Shown in pieces: positions 8,484-17,163 of a stretch of DNA of 64,000 bases. The notes beneath the pieces were generated by a model, which ran no database searches, was not told the origin of the DNA, and worked only from the letters and a program-made list of their open reading frames with translations. Position 1 is the first letter of the stretch; each line of letters begins with the position of its first letter. This stretch comes from Aliidiomarina soli (GTDB lineage Bacteria > Pseudomonadota > Gammaproteobacteria > Enterobacterales > Alteromonadaceae): NCBI RefSeq assembly GCF_003986975.1, contig NZ_PIPO01000002.1:248001-312000 (forward strand), read 5' to 3'. The translations under genes were made by a program, and so were the position numbers.

Positions 8484-9422
8484 ATGAATTCAGTTAACGC
8501 AATCAATATCAGAGCACTGAAATTTTTTATTGCCGTGTACGACAGCAAAAGCTTTTCAGTCGTGGCAAGACGGGAAGGGGTCTCGCCGTCCATGGTTTCC
8601 CGTGTGATCCAGCAGTTAGAGGACGCATTAGGGCAGCAACTGTTCTATCGCAATACCCGAGCGATCATGCCAACCGAGGCGGCTCGCCTATTTATTGAAT
8701 TTGCTCGTGAGACGAGCGAGCAGTTGCTTGATGTACGTAATAAACTGCAGGACCGAAAGGAAGAGCCGGAAGGGGTTGTCAGAATAAATGCGCCTGTCTT
8801 TTTTGGCCAGCGGCATCTCGCACCCTGGTTACCGGGTCTATTCCTGCGCCACCCCAAACTTCGTGTTGAACTAACGCTAACAGATGACTACATTGACCCA
8901 CATATCGAGCCTGCGGATGTTATCTTTCGCATTGATACACTGAATGATTCAACACTGCATGCGCGGGTTTTAGGAAGTCAGATTTACCATCTGGCGGCCA
9001 GCCCTGAGTATGTGAAAATGCATGGGCAACCTGAAGCTCCAGAGGACTTAACCCAGCATAACTGTCTGGTTTATAGCGGCTCGTCAGGGCCGAACCGTTG
9101 GCTTTTTAAGGCTCCAAATGGAGCCTGGGAACAGCAGATGGTTGACCCCATTTTAGCGTCCAACAATGCAGAGACCTTACTTACTTCTGCATTAAACGGT
9201 ACGGGTATAGTGCTTTTTCCGGACTGGCTCATCGGCGACTATTTAAAGGATGGGAGTTTGGTCAAGCTACTTAAAGACCTACCTACCGCGATTAAAACCA
9301 CGCCGCAATATATTGCCGCTATTTATCCTGATTCGCGGCACCAGCCGCTCAATGTCAGGGCGGTCATTGATTACTTCGTTACGGTGTTTGGTTCGCCGCC
9401 GTATTGGCAATACAGCGAATAG
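8484..9422 (+). CDS. LysR-family transcriptional regulator
   Basis: LTTR of 312 aa from the chosen ATG. The N-terminal winged helix reads ALKFFIAVYDSKSFSVVARR then SMVSRVIQQLEDALGQQLF, followed by the substrate-binding domain. The upstream reading to 8382 is rejected because LysR proteins normally start 5-10 residues before the ALKFF-like helix. It is divergent from the DUF606 transporter pair, the usual LysR-target arrangement, so it probably controls that pair. Confidence 0.92.
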   Translation: MNSVNAINIRALKFFIAVYDSKSFSVVARREGVSPSMVSRVIQQLEDALGQQLFYRNTRAIMPTEAARLFIEFARETSEQLLDVRNKLQDRKEEPEGVVRINAPVFFGQRHLAPWLPGLFLRHPKLRVELTLTDDYIDPHIEPADVIFRIDTLNDSTLHARVLGSQIYHLAASPEYVKMHGQPEAPEDLTQHNCLVYSGSSGPNRWLFKAPNGAWEQQMVDPILASNNAETLLTSALNGTGIVLFPDWLIGDYLKDGSLVKLLKDLPTAIKTTPQYIAAIYPDSRHQPLNVRAVIDYFVTVFGSPPYWQYSE

Positions 9423-9559
9423 CCAATCAGGCATCCGAAAATATCTGTTAACACATTGTAAATTAACGGTTTATAAGTCATTTCTGATGTCACTTATTCG
9501 GCTTACCTGATAGTCTTTTCAGAGCAAATCCACAATTGACCGGATCAAGGAACTCGCTG

Positions 9560-11503
9560 ATGGGCGCTTTGAAAATCATCCTTACCGTAGCTGTATGCAC
9601 CCCGCTACTATTCAGTGCTATTGCGAGTACCGCCAAACAGGATAACGTGATGGTAGAGGACATGACTGAGGCAGAGATCGTGCAGTGGTACGAACAACGC
9701 GAAGCGCTCTACAATGCTCACTATGACATATTGGAATCGCTGGCTGATCAGGATTTAGCACAATTATTGTGGCAGGAAGAACGGGCTAATTATTTCCGTG
9801 GATTGGAGCGTATGAGTTTTTATGCGCCAGCCTATAACATCGAGTATCAATCTGCAGAATTAAGCCGGATGAATGATTATGCCGGCACAGAAGCGCTCAT
9901 GAACGCCTACCTGGACAGCTTGACCGCTCTGCAAAACAATTTCGAGCCGCACTGTTCACCGCTTGGTTCACAGCAAGCCTTGCAACTTGATGAAGGCTTT
10001 GAGTTTCCATTTCGCTATCAGTTGCATTACGAAACGGCCACACTAGCCAATGGCGATACGCTTCCATTTTTTGACCAAAGCAATCCAGACCGAACCTACC
10101 CATCGGTGGTAAAGAGCGGTGATGCGTATTGTATACTCAACAGTGAGCAAGAGGAGTTAGCACCACAGTCTGTAAGTGCCAACTTTACGGCACAACTGCC
10201 TGCTGCCTTCATCGAATTTGAATTTAGCGCTCAGGATCTTGGCAAAACCCTCACCCAACAAGGTTACTCGCTGACAGTGCAGGCCTGGCAGAATAACCGC
10301 TTCGAGATTTATATCGATAATCCAACCAATGACGCCGGGCAGCGTTTTCGTCCGCGTGATGTTGTTGCCGAAGCACAAGCAAGCAATGGTCACCATTTAA
10401 CCTGGCACGCGACGCGGCGACGACCCATGGCTGAAGTACTGTTGGTCGATGAACTTGTTCATGATCTGATTCGGCGCGCACAAGAGAACGACGTCAACGT
10501 TGATGAGGCGCGCGCTGAACTGGAAGCGTTGAAGCGTCAGTTTAGTCAAGAGCAGAGCAACGGTGTGTATTTCGCGCGGGCCTATAATGGTGATATCGAT
10601 AAAGTGCGGGTGACCTTGATGATCTATGAGGAGGGGGACTCTGTCATCGAAAAACAGCTGCAACTTCCAGTGCAACAATTGGTTACCGAAGTGCCCGCAG
10701 ATGCCGCTGTTGAACAGGCGTTAGCGCAACTCGACATCACCTCAGCCGTTTACGATAAACGTATAAGTGTGAATGCTGAGCACGCCGAATTAAGCGCAGC
10801 AGAAATGAATGACCAGATTGAACAAAGCAACTTTTCGGTGTTTGACCCAAGCTCTCTGCGCCCCGGAGATTACCCGAAACAGATCGCTTGGTTTTACCCG
10901 CCGTTGCGTAGTGACCTATTGTTGAACCGGCAGAAGCGCGTGATAAAAACCAGTGCCGCGATGTTGCTGTTTTTGGACGACCAGGGTAAGCCCTTAATTG
11001 ACCCTGGTATTGAGGCATTTTATGCGGACCTTGATGGCGATATTCATTATGCGTCGGAGCTCAACTTCGGCGGCATTGAAGCGCCATTTATGGCTGCGCG
11101 CCTTGATTACGACCCTGAACTCTGGCCGAATCGTCCAGCCAGTATTACTGGCAAAATATCCTTCGTCACCGCACCCAACATGCGACAAGTACAATACGCG
11201 ATTGATGAATTACCTAGCGGATTAACCTTTTCAGGCAACCGCTTGACGGTCGACTTGAATGCTTTTAATGCGCCAGAAGCCGAGCCGATGAAGAAAGATC
11301 CCGCGTTAATGACTGACTATCAACTGATGGCCAAAGATGAGCATGGCTATCTGGCTTTGTTGCACAAACAGCCTGTTTATGTTCCTGAGGAGCGTGAACC
11401 ACGCTATCAGACCTACTACTTTTATGGTCAACCTGAGACCATCGAAGTCTGGTATCCGGGCGAACTGGACATCGTTGATTTCACGGTGGAAACGGAACTG
11501 TAA
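9560..11503 (+). CDS. unrecognised large secreted/periplasmic protein
   Basis: I do not recognise a family. From ATG 9560 (AAGGAA 8 nt upstream) the product is 647 aa. It starts with a clear signal peptide (MGALKIILTVAVCTPLLFSA, cleavage probably near IAS-TAK). The mature part begins acidic and Glu/Gln-rich, has two cysteines near residues 135 and 190 that could form a disulfide, and contains several beta-rich stretches and a helical segment around VDEARAELEALKRQ. No membrane anchor, no lipobox. The C-terminus has a YYFYGQPETIEVWYPG segment that looks like a beta-sandwich strand pair. It stands alone between two LysR genes. Confidence 0.75.
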   Translation: MGALKIILTVAVCTPLLFSAIASTAKQDNVMVEDMTEAEIVQWYEQREALYNAHYDILESLADQDLAQLLWQEERANYFRGLERMSFYAPAYNIEYQSAELSRMNDYAGTEALMNAYLDSLTALQNNFEPHCSPLGSQQALQLDEGFEFPFRYQLHYETATLANGDTLPFFDQSNPDRTYPSVVKSGDAYCILNSEQEELAPQSVSANFTAQLPAAFIEFEFSAQDLGKTLTQQGYSLTVQAWQNNRFEIYIDNPTNDAGQRFRPRDVVAEAQASNGHHLTWHATRRRPMAEVLLVDELVHDLIRRAQENDVNVDEARAELEALKRQFSQEQSNGVYFARAYNGDIDKVRVTLMIYEEGDSVIEKQLQLPVQQLVTEVPADAAVEQALAQLDITSAVYDKRISVNAEHAELSAAEMNDQIEQSNFSVFDPSSLRPGDYPKQIAWFYPPLRSDLLLNRQKRVIKTSAAMLLFLDDQGKPLIDPGIEAFYADLDGDIHYASELNFGGIEAPFMAARLDYDPELWPNRPASITGKISFVTAPNMRQVQYAIDELPSGLTFSGNRLTVDLNAFNAPEAEPMKKDPALMTDYQLMAKDEHGYLALLHKQPVYVPEEREPRYQTYYFYGQPETIEVWYPGELDIVDFTVETEL

Positions 11504-11938
11504 CGGACGAGAAACCAAGCCAGTTAACCGGATATTCCAGCGTTTTGCTCGAGACACCAGCAAAAGTTGGCATAAAGGCGCAAAGCATTGAAATTAGACC
11601 CCAATGGCGAAATTCCTCCGAAACCATTCTGGAACATCTTGTTCGCTCGCGGCGATATCGTGAATACTAAATGAGTGGCTGGTTTGAGAAAGCTCACTCA
11701 AATACTCCACAAGAAGCTCTAATTCACTCAGTACAATGGTTTATAAACAACAGGATATGTTTAATAAACGAATGTTACGTGTCATTTATTTCAATTTGTT
11801 GGGTTCTACATGTGTCCTATATTGCATGGTAGTAGTCAATTTATTCCCCCAAAAGCCAGGAACAAAATAAAGCAGACCCTGATGTTAGCGATTTTATATC
11901 GTCGCACTAGATAGAACGCTTAGAGCTTGGAGTTTCTG
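11504..11938. other. gene-free interval with an embedded promoter-like segment
   Basis: About 435 bp separate the secreted-protein gene from the LysR gene. No convincing ORF is present. The notable content is the 77-bp segment at 11763-11839 described separately. Confidence 0.7.
11763..11839 (+). promoter_or_regulatory. promoter-like element, near-copy of 47652-47728
   Basis: This 77-bp stretch matches the reverse strand of 47652-47728 at 58 of 77 positions without gaps; the first 38 bp differ at only 4. Within it TTTGTT (11795-11800) and TATATT (11818-11823) are 17 bp apart, as in a sigma70 promoter with a poor -35. The best-conserved block lies immediately upstream of the -35, where a class-I or class-II activator would bind. 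The predicted -10 is about 115 nt before the LysR start, and the copy is about 113 nt before an esterase start. Confidence 0.5.
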
Positions 11939-12838
11939 ATGCAGGAACACTCACGCATTGATTTGTTAGATGTAATTGCCTTCATCCGTGTGGTGGAGTT
12001 GGGGAGTATTGGGACTGCTGCCACACGTCTTGGTATTGCCAAGTCTATCGTGAGCCGCCGGGTAAGTCGTCTGGAGACGGTTCTCGGCGCTCAACTGCTG
12101 ACCCGAACGCCCAGAGGTACCACGCCGACCGATATCGGGCGCGAGTACCAGGCACGCGCTGGCGCAGGTCTGGCTGAATTAGAATCGGCGCAGGAAGTCG
12201 TAAACAAATTAACGAGAGACGTTTGCGGCCACCTTCGTGTTCAGGTCCAAACTGCGTTTGGCGAGTTTGTACTCGCGCCACTGCTCGCCGAGTTTGCACT
12301 ATGCCACCCGCGCGTTCAGTTCGATATTATCTTCGATGATCGTCTAGCCGATATGACTTCGGAAGCTTATGACCTGTCCATCTGGGTGGGTGCCGTCTCA
12401 GACCAGACACTAATCACACGCAAACTTGCCTGTGTCGATTGGGTCGTTGTCGCCAGCCCAGGCTATCTGGATGCACGAGGACGACCAACCAAACCCTCTG
12501 AAATGACCTCGCACGATGCCTTACTCCATGTTTTGGATACCGGGCAATGGCGCTTCCAATGCAGGGAGGGCTGGGAGACTGTGCGCATGAACTCCGACTT
12601 TCGCACCAGTAACGGGCAAATGCTGCTGGCCGCTGCCCGAGCGGGTTTGGGTATGACTCTCATTCCGCGGTTCATGGTTAAGGATTCGCTGGCACGGGGC
12701 GAGCTGGAAGTAGTGTTACCAGCCTTTCCTAATGAAGGTGCCGGTCTGCATATCTTCATGCCGGCGGCCCGGTCCCGGGTCGCGAGGGTGCGAGCGCTAA
12801 TAGATTTCCTCTATGAAAAGATGAATGCGGCAGTGTGA
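11939..12838 (+). CDS. LysR-family transcriptional regulator
   Basis: LTTR of 299 aa of the CrgA/DmlR-like branch: DVIAFIRVVELGSIGTAATR, then KSIVSRRVSRLETVLGAQLL and RTPRGTTPTDIG. The ATG at 11939 has GGAG 6 nt upstream and is preferred to TTG 11927. It faces away from the aldehyde cluster, but a sheared copy of the same N-terminus lies at 18443, so this family of regulators was once present twice in the island. Confidence 0.92.
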   Translation: MQEHSRIDLLDVIAFIRVVELGSIGTAATRLGIAKSIVSRRVSRLETVLGAQLLTRTPRGTTPTDIGREYQARAGAGLAELESAQEVVNKLTRDVCGHLRVQVQTAFGEFVLAPLLAEFALCHPRVQFDIIFDDRLADMTSEAYDLSIWVGAVSDQTLITRKLACVDWVVVASPGYLDARGRPTKPSEMTSHDALLHVLDTGQWRFQCREGWETVRMNSDFRTSNGQMLLAAARAGLGMTLIPRFMVKDSLARGELEVVLPAFPNEGAGLHIFMPAARSRVARVRALIDFLYEKMNAAV

Positions 12839-12842
12839 GTGG

Positions 12843-13155
12843 GTTGAATCCCCCCTCTTCTGTGTCGTCATACACTTGAGTCCAATCGTTCACGAAGACG
12901 CTGCCCGCCTCCAGAGCCCCGGCGACGCGCAGCGCGCGGTTGATATCGCGCGTCCAGACGCTGGCTGACAATCCGTAGTCGCTGTCGTTTGCCAGTTCGA
13001 TGGCTTTAGCCTCGTTGTCGAAACGATGGATAGTGAGAACGGGCCCGAAGGTCTCTTCCTGCACGATCGCCAGGCTGTTGTCGGTGACTTCGAGCATAGT
13101 GGGGCGGAAGAATGCTCCTTTTGCTAGTGGACCGCCCATCACAGGACCCCCGCGA
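12843..13155 (-). pseudogene. truncated C-terminal copy of aldehyde dehydrogenase
   Basis: This segment is a gap-free near-duplicate (over 90% identical by eye) of 14533-14845, the C-terminal third of the intact aldehyde dehydrogenase, at a constant offset of 1690. The encoded residues include [23 protein letters not shown] and [12 protein letters not shown]. It lacks the catalytic Cys and Glu and diverges just after EEGGF, so it cannot be active. An ORF runs through it (12756-13181) but its ends are unrelated sequence. It is debris from duplication or recombination of an ALDH gene. Confidence 0.9.
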
Positions 13156-13264
13156 ACTGGGGAGTGCTGATTCCCAACCATCCTGGAACCGCTCTGCTTA
13201 TTATTGGATGATTACCTTAGATTTGGATAAGGCTGCGATCAGCGACGCCCGAACAGTGTTCGTG

Positions 13265-13393
13265 CGCCGAAAATCTGAACAACGAATGAACGCCGGCATG
13301 TCAGTGTTGAAATGATCAACATCAAATTGACTCCCCCATCGGGTGAAAGCGGCCAGCCGTGATAGAGGAATATCGACTGACCAAAGACTCGAC
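13265..13393 (-). pseudogene. alpha/beta hydrolase remnant with large internal deletion
   Basis: Two pieces of a chloroperoxidase-like alpha/beta hydrolase are fused out of frame. Reading from 13393 downward, one frame gives FGQSIFLYHGWPLSPD, the oxyanion-hole motif near the N-terminus of the family. Within about 10 nt another frame gives FDVDHFNTDMPAFIR, the C-terminal helix. The 200 or so residues between them, including the nucleophile elbow, are missing. It directly follows the isochorismatase-fold hydrolase stop, so the original operon probably was hydrolase then alpha/beta hydrolase. Confidence 0.75.
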
Positions 13394-14032
13394 TCAGCGC
13401 GTACCCTCTTGCAAGTCCAACAACTGCCATTCCCACATGAGCCCCTGACCAAAAGTGCCGCCCATTGAGGCAACCAGGTTCACCACTTGCGATGCAGTCT
13501 TCTCATTCTTCCAGTCGCGCTGCAATTCAGAGATATAGGCTAACGCATTTATTGGCCGAGCGCCGGCCTGAGTCATTCGCAGCACGGCGTCGTCATGTGC
13601 CCGCACACTGCTGCCACCTGAGGCGTCGGTTACGATGTAAACCTCATACCCTGCAGCCAGGGTAGAAAGAACCGCCATGTTCAAACAAACTTCGGTCCAT
13701 AGACCAGCAATCACGAGCTTTTTCTTACCGGTATTTTTCACCCACTCCACAACCCGTGGGTCGTCCCAGGAGTTCAGGCCAGTCCGGTCGATTGGCACCT
13801 GATTAGGGTCAACCGCTTGAATGTCTTTGATGAGTTCCTGGCGTTCGGCAATTGCGGTGGTGAAAAGAAATGGTACTTCGAAAATCTTTGCCGTTTTGGC
13901 AGTCAGAACGGCGTTCGACACGACCTCTTCCGCGGTGTGGGAGCGTACAGAAAGCAATTGAAGATATTGATGGTCAATAAAGAGCACCGCGTGGTTGTCG
14001 GGGGTGAGCAAAGTATCATCACGGGAAGTCAT
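13394..14032 (-). CDS. isochorismatase-fold (YcaC-like) cysteine hydrolase
   Basis: Cysteine hydrolase of 212 aa. The catalytic triad positions are readable: Asp20 in AVLFIDHQ, a Lys within KNTGKKKLVIAG (103-105) and Cys116 in LWTEVCLNM. The cis-peptide-associated VTDASGGSS segment follows. Family members hydrolyse amides or isochorismate-type ethers, and the YcaC branch has no settled substrate. A second, only distantly similar member is at 24487 and a third, broken one at 40458. It stands between two alpha/beta hydrolase remnants. Confidence 0.9.
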   Translation of the reverse strand: MTSRDDTLLTPDNHAVLFIDHQYLQLLSVRSHTAEEVVSNAVLTAKTAKIFEVPFLFTTAIAERQELIKDIQAVDPNQVPIDRTGLNSWDDPRVVEWVKNTGKKKLVIAGLWTEVCLNMAVLSTLAAGYEVYIVTDASGGSSVRAHDDAVLRMTQAGARPINALAYISELQRDWKNEKTASQVVNLVASMGGTFGQGLMWEWQLLDLQEGTR

Positions 14033-14311
14033 AGCTATATCCTCTGGTGTTGTTGCGAGTAGATGTGATTTCCTTGGAAAACCTGCACCGGTTACGGAGA
14101 CGTTTTCTGGAAATTAAACTGTACTGGCCACATACGCAAAGCGGTAGTGCCATTCTGCGGAAGTCTGTGTTGCGAAACGGGCAACGCTGCATTGAACGGA
14201 CAATGCAATTCATGAGCTGCTTTGCCATCGACGAAATTTACATGTTTCTGGACGAGGTGCATAAATTTTAGAAGTGTGCACCGTCCGAATGAAATTCGGG
14301 CGGCGCAAAAG

Positions 14312-14430
14312 TCAGCTGCGGATAAACGCCAGCACATCCCTGTTGAACTGATCGGCATCAACCTGCGCCAACCCATGTGAGCGGTTGCCGACTGTGTCGA
14401 GCCCCTCAACCTTCCGCCTCAGTGCACTGA
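14312..14430 (-). pseudogene. C-terminal remnant of a second alpha/beta hydrolase
   Basis: The minus strand encodes LDTVGNRSHGLAQVDADQF and then a run ending AFIRS and a TGA stop at 14312. This is the catalytic-His (SHGL) end of a chloroperoxidase-like alpha/beta hydrolase, and it resembles the C-terminal piece at 13265-13345 in DNA and protein. It begins a few bases after the stop of the intact ALDH, so only the last 37 or so codons of a downstream cistron survive. No start codon or nucleophile region remains. Confidence 0.7.
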
Positions 14431-14442
14431 CACTGCCGGGTA

Positions 14443-15894
14443 TCAGGCCAGACCAGGACTTAATGCTATGTGCTTGTACTCGATAAAGTCATCAAGCGCG
14501 GCGTGTCCGTTGAGCCTGCCCAGGCCCGATAGTTTGAACCCTCCCTCTTCTGTGTCGTCATACACCTTTGCCCAATCGTTGACGAAGACGCTGCCCGCCT
14601 CCAGAGCTCCAGCGACGCGCAGCGCGCGGTTTATATCGCGCGTCCAGACGCTGGCTGACAATCCGTAGTCGCTGTCGTTCGCCAGTTCGATGGCTTCAGC
14701 CTCGTTCGAGAAACGATGGATAGTGAGAACGGGCCCGAAGGTCTCTTCCTGCACGATCGCCAGACTGTTGTCGGTGATTTCGAGCATAGTGGGGCGGAAG
14801 AATGCCCCTTTTGCTAGTGGACCGTCCGTGACAGGACCTCCGCGGACAATCACGTTGGCCCCGGCGTCGATCGCGTCTTGGACGACCTTGTCGACCCGCC
14901 CGACATTCGCTTTGTCGATCAGTGGGCCCATGTCACTCGATGGATCAGAAGCCGGACCCACACACACCGCGCGTAGCCGCTCGGCAAGCTGATCCCGGAC
15001 AGTGTCGTACAACGCGTCCTGAACGAGTAGCCGCGAACCCGTCATGCAGAATTGACCAGCGAAAACAGTTAGTGCCTTCTCAAGCACTGGCAGCATGGAT
15101 GGTACTTCAGCGTCATCAAACACGATCATCGGTGCCTTGCCGCCCAGTTCGAGTCCGAGCCGTTTCATCCGCGCCGCGCCAATGGCGCCAATTGCGGCGC
15201 CAGTCTGCGTGCTTCCGGTGAAGCTGATCGTTGGCACGTCCGGGCTTTCTACCAAGAGCGAGGCGCCGTCTGATCCACTTTCCGCGAATATGTTGATGAC
15301 ACCGTCCGGGAGGTCATTTACCTCGGCGAGGATCTCTGCCAGCACGGCTGCAGTCTGTGCGACCTGGCCTGGCATCTTCATAACCACTGAGCATCCTGCA
15401 GCCAGGGCTGGCGCGAACGACCGAACTCCAAGGATGATCGGCGAGTTCCAGGGCACGATAACGCCAGCTACTCCCATGGGCTGGCGCAAGACAATCGACA
15501 GGCTACCCGGTCGTGGCTGCGTGGAGCGGCCCGCTTCCGTGCGCGCCATCGCGGCCCAGTAGCGCAACTTGCCGGGGGAGCCTTCTACTTCCATTGCAGC
15601 TTCGCCCCGAACCTTACCGTTCTCGAGCGCCAGGATGTCGATCAGCCGCTCTCGGTTCCTTTCTATCGCCTCGGCCATCTGGTCCAGAACCCTGGCGCGA
15701 AGTATTGTGTCGTGTGCCCAGCCTGTGCCACGAAAAGCGCGGGAAGCGGCGGTGATGGCGGCAGCGGCAGCTGCGCCGCCGTCATCGGAGTAGTCTCCAA
15801 TGGATTCATAGGTCGCTGGGTTGATGGAATTGCTGCGCTTCAACGAAGAGACGAAGCTGCCATCGATCCAGTTCTTGGCAGAATAGATAGTCAT
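14443..15894 (-). CDS. aldehyde dehydrogenase (NAD-dependent, ALDH superfamily)
   Basis: Full-length ALDH of 483 aa. Asn150 (VPWNSP), Glu249 (LGLELGGK) and the catalytic Cys283 (GQFCMTGSR) are all present, as is FTGSTQTG for cofactor binding. It oxidises an aldehyde to the acid with NAD(P)+; the neighbouring aryl-alcohol-type dehydrogenase suggests that aldehyde is made locally from an alcohol. Its C-terminal third has been duplicated as the dead fragment at 12843-13155. It lies in a minus-strand run with the MBL-fold and Zn-ADH genes. Confidence 0.95.
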   Translation of the reverse strand: MTIYSAKNWIDGSFVSSLKRSNSINPATYESIGDYSDDGGAAAAAAITAASRAFRGTGWAHDTILRARVLDQMAEAIERNRERLIDILALENGKVRGEAAMEVEGSPGKLRYWAAMARTEAGRSTQPRPGSLSIVLRQPMGVAGVIVPWNSPIILGVRSFAPALAAGCSVVMKMPGQVAQTAAVLAEILAEVNDLPDGVINIFAESGSDGASLLVESPDVPTISFTGSTQTGAAIGAIGAARMKRLGLELGGKAPMIVFDDAEVPSMLPVLEKALTVFAGQFCMTGSRLLVQDALYDTVRDQLAERLRAVCVGPASDPSSDMGPLIDKANVGRVDKVVQDAIDAGANVIVRGGPVTDGPLAKGAFFRPTMLEITDNSLAIVQEETFGPVLTIHRFSNEAEAIELANDSDYGLSASVWTRDINRALRVAGALEAGSVFVNDWAKVYDDTEEGGFKLSGLGRLNGHAALDDFIEYKHIALSPGLA

Positions 15895-16012
15895 TATTGG
15901 TTATTCCTGATTTTGTATAGTAAGACGCAATGCGATAGCGCCTCAACAGTGAGGCGCTATCCTTATGCTGCGGTTAGCGCTATCATCCTATCCCGCCCGC
16001 GCGAGGTGGAGC

Positions 16013-17092
16013 TTAGGCTTGAAACGGTGGTGGATTCTCGCCGCGCAACCGGTAGTTGGGGTTCGGCCGCTCGATGCGGATCGATTCCATCACGGTATAG
16101 GCGTGATACTTTGTCATCGTAGTCACACCTGCCAGACGCTCAGACCAGAGCTTGCCATTGCTGGTCTTTTTTTCGAGTACGTACTTGGTCGTGTAGTTAA
16201 CCATCGAGTTGATCCAGTTTTCGGTACCGACCCAGAAGCGGTCAAGACCTGGCTTCAGAACAATGTCCATCAGCCGGTCGGATCGCGCGTAAATATCTAC
16301 GGCCGCCTGCGCACCTTCGAGAATGTCAGCGAAATACTCGATGGACTCCTTGACCAGTTCGGGCGTTCCGTACTTCATATGGTGACCGGCGACGAGAAAG
16401 TCGAAATCGTATTCCATGATCTGGTGTTGAGCCTCGTACCAAGCGGTGATGTTCTGCGAGGCATCGCAGTGCATAAAGGTGGCGCTGCCAGGGCTGACGA
16501 TATCGATGCAGGTCAGCACCTTCTGAGCCGGTGCGTAAATAAAGATGTTGCCGGGGCAGTGATTTTCGCCCTTGTAAGACAGCTCCAGGGTCACGCCGCC
16601 TAGCGTCAGCGTATACTCTTTCGAAAAAGTGATCGTCGGCAGCGGCCGATCTGGATCAGGAAAGCGCTCCAGCAGTTCTTTGGTGATCTCGTGGGCGACA
16701 ATCTCGACATCCGGTCCGTAGACTGAGGCGGCACCGATATGGTCACTATGCCAGTGACTGTAGATCACATGTGTCACCGGCTTGTCGGTGACCTCTTCGA
16801 TCGCGGCCAGCATGTTTTCGCCAAGCGTTGGCGGGGCATCGATCGCGATCACGCCTTCGTCTGTCACCACGAACGCCGCATCATAGCCGCCGCTGGTTAC
16901 CCAGTAAAAACCGTCGCGCAGTTCCTCACAGTGATAGCCGAGCCTTTGGAAGCGCTCGCCCCAGAAGTACGCTGGGTAGTATTCAGCTGGATCGAGCGGA
17001 TGCTCGCCCGCCTCTGGGAAACCGTAACGGTCGATGCCGAAAAAGTCAGGCGTATCCGATGCCGTAATCGGCTTTTGATGGTTGTCGCACAT
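16013..17092 (-). CDS. MBL-fold metallo-hydrolase
   Basis: Metallo-beta-lactamase-fold protein of 359 aa. The zinc motif HWHSDH begins at His113, with further ligands likely in GENHCPGN and VAGHHMKYG. The protein is longer than plain glyoxalase-II types because of an added C-terminal helical region (about 270-359). No signal peptide, so it is cytoplasmic. It sits between Zn-ADH (upstream) and ALDH (downstream) on the same strand, which suggests a hydrolytic step in the same catabolic route. Substrate unknown. Confidence 0.88.
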   Translation of the reverse strand: MCDNHQKPITASDTPDFFGIDRYGFPEAGEHPLDPAEYYPAYFWGERFQRLGYHCEELRDGFYWVTSGGYDAAFVVTDEGVIAIDAPPTLGENMLAAIEEVTDKPVTHVIYSHWHSDHIGAASVYGPDVEIVAHEITKELLERFPDPDRPLPTITFSKEYTLTLGGVTLELSYKGENHCPGNIFIYAPAQKVLTCIDIVSPGSATFMHCDASQNITAWYEAQHQIMEYDFDFLVAGHHMKYGTPELVKESIEYFADILEGAQAAVDIYARSDRLMDIVLKPGLDRFWVGTENWINSMVNYTTKYVLEKKTSNGKLWSERLAGVTTMTKYHAYTVMESIRIERPNPNYRLRGENPPPFQA

Positions 17093-17163
17093 AGTTTGTT
17101 TCCTTTCTCTGTTAAATATTGCGTTTGTTAGTGTTGAGAGCTGAGCAATAACTCCGTCAGTGG

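Noticed and set aside
12756-13181. 141-codon ORF on the minus strand as a stand-alone gene
   Set aside because: Its centre is a copy of the ALDH tail and both ends are unrelated sequence; kept as a pseudogene fragment only.
14047-14271. 74-codon plus-strand ORF between remnants
   Set aside because: No ribosome-binding site and lies among debris.
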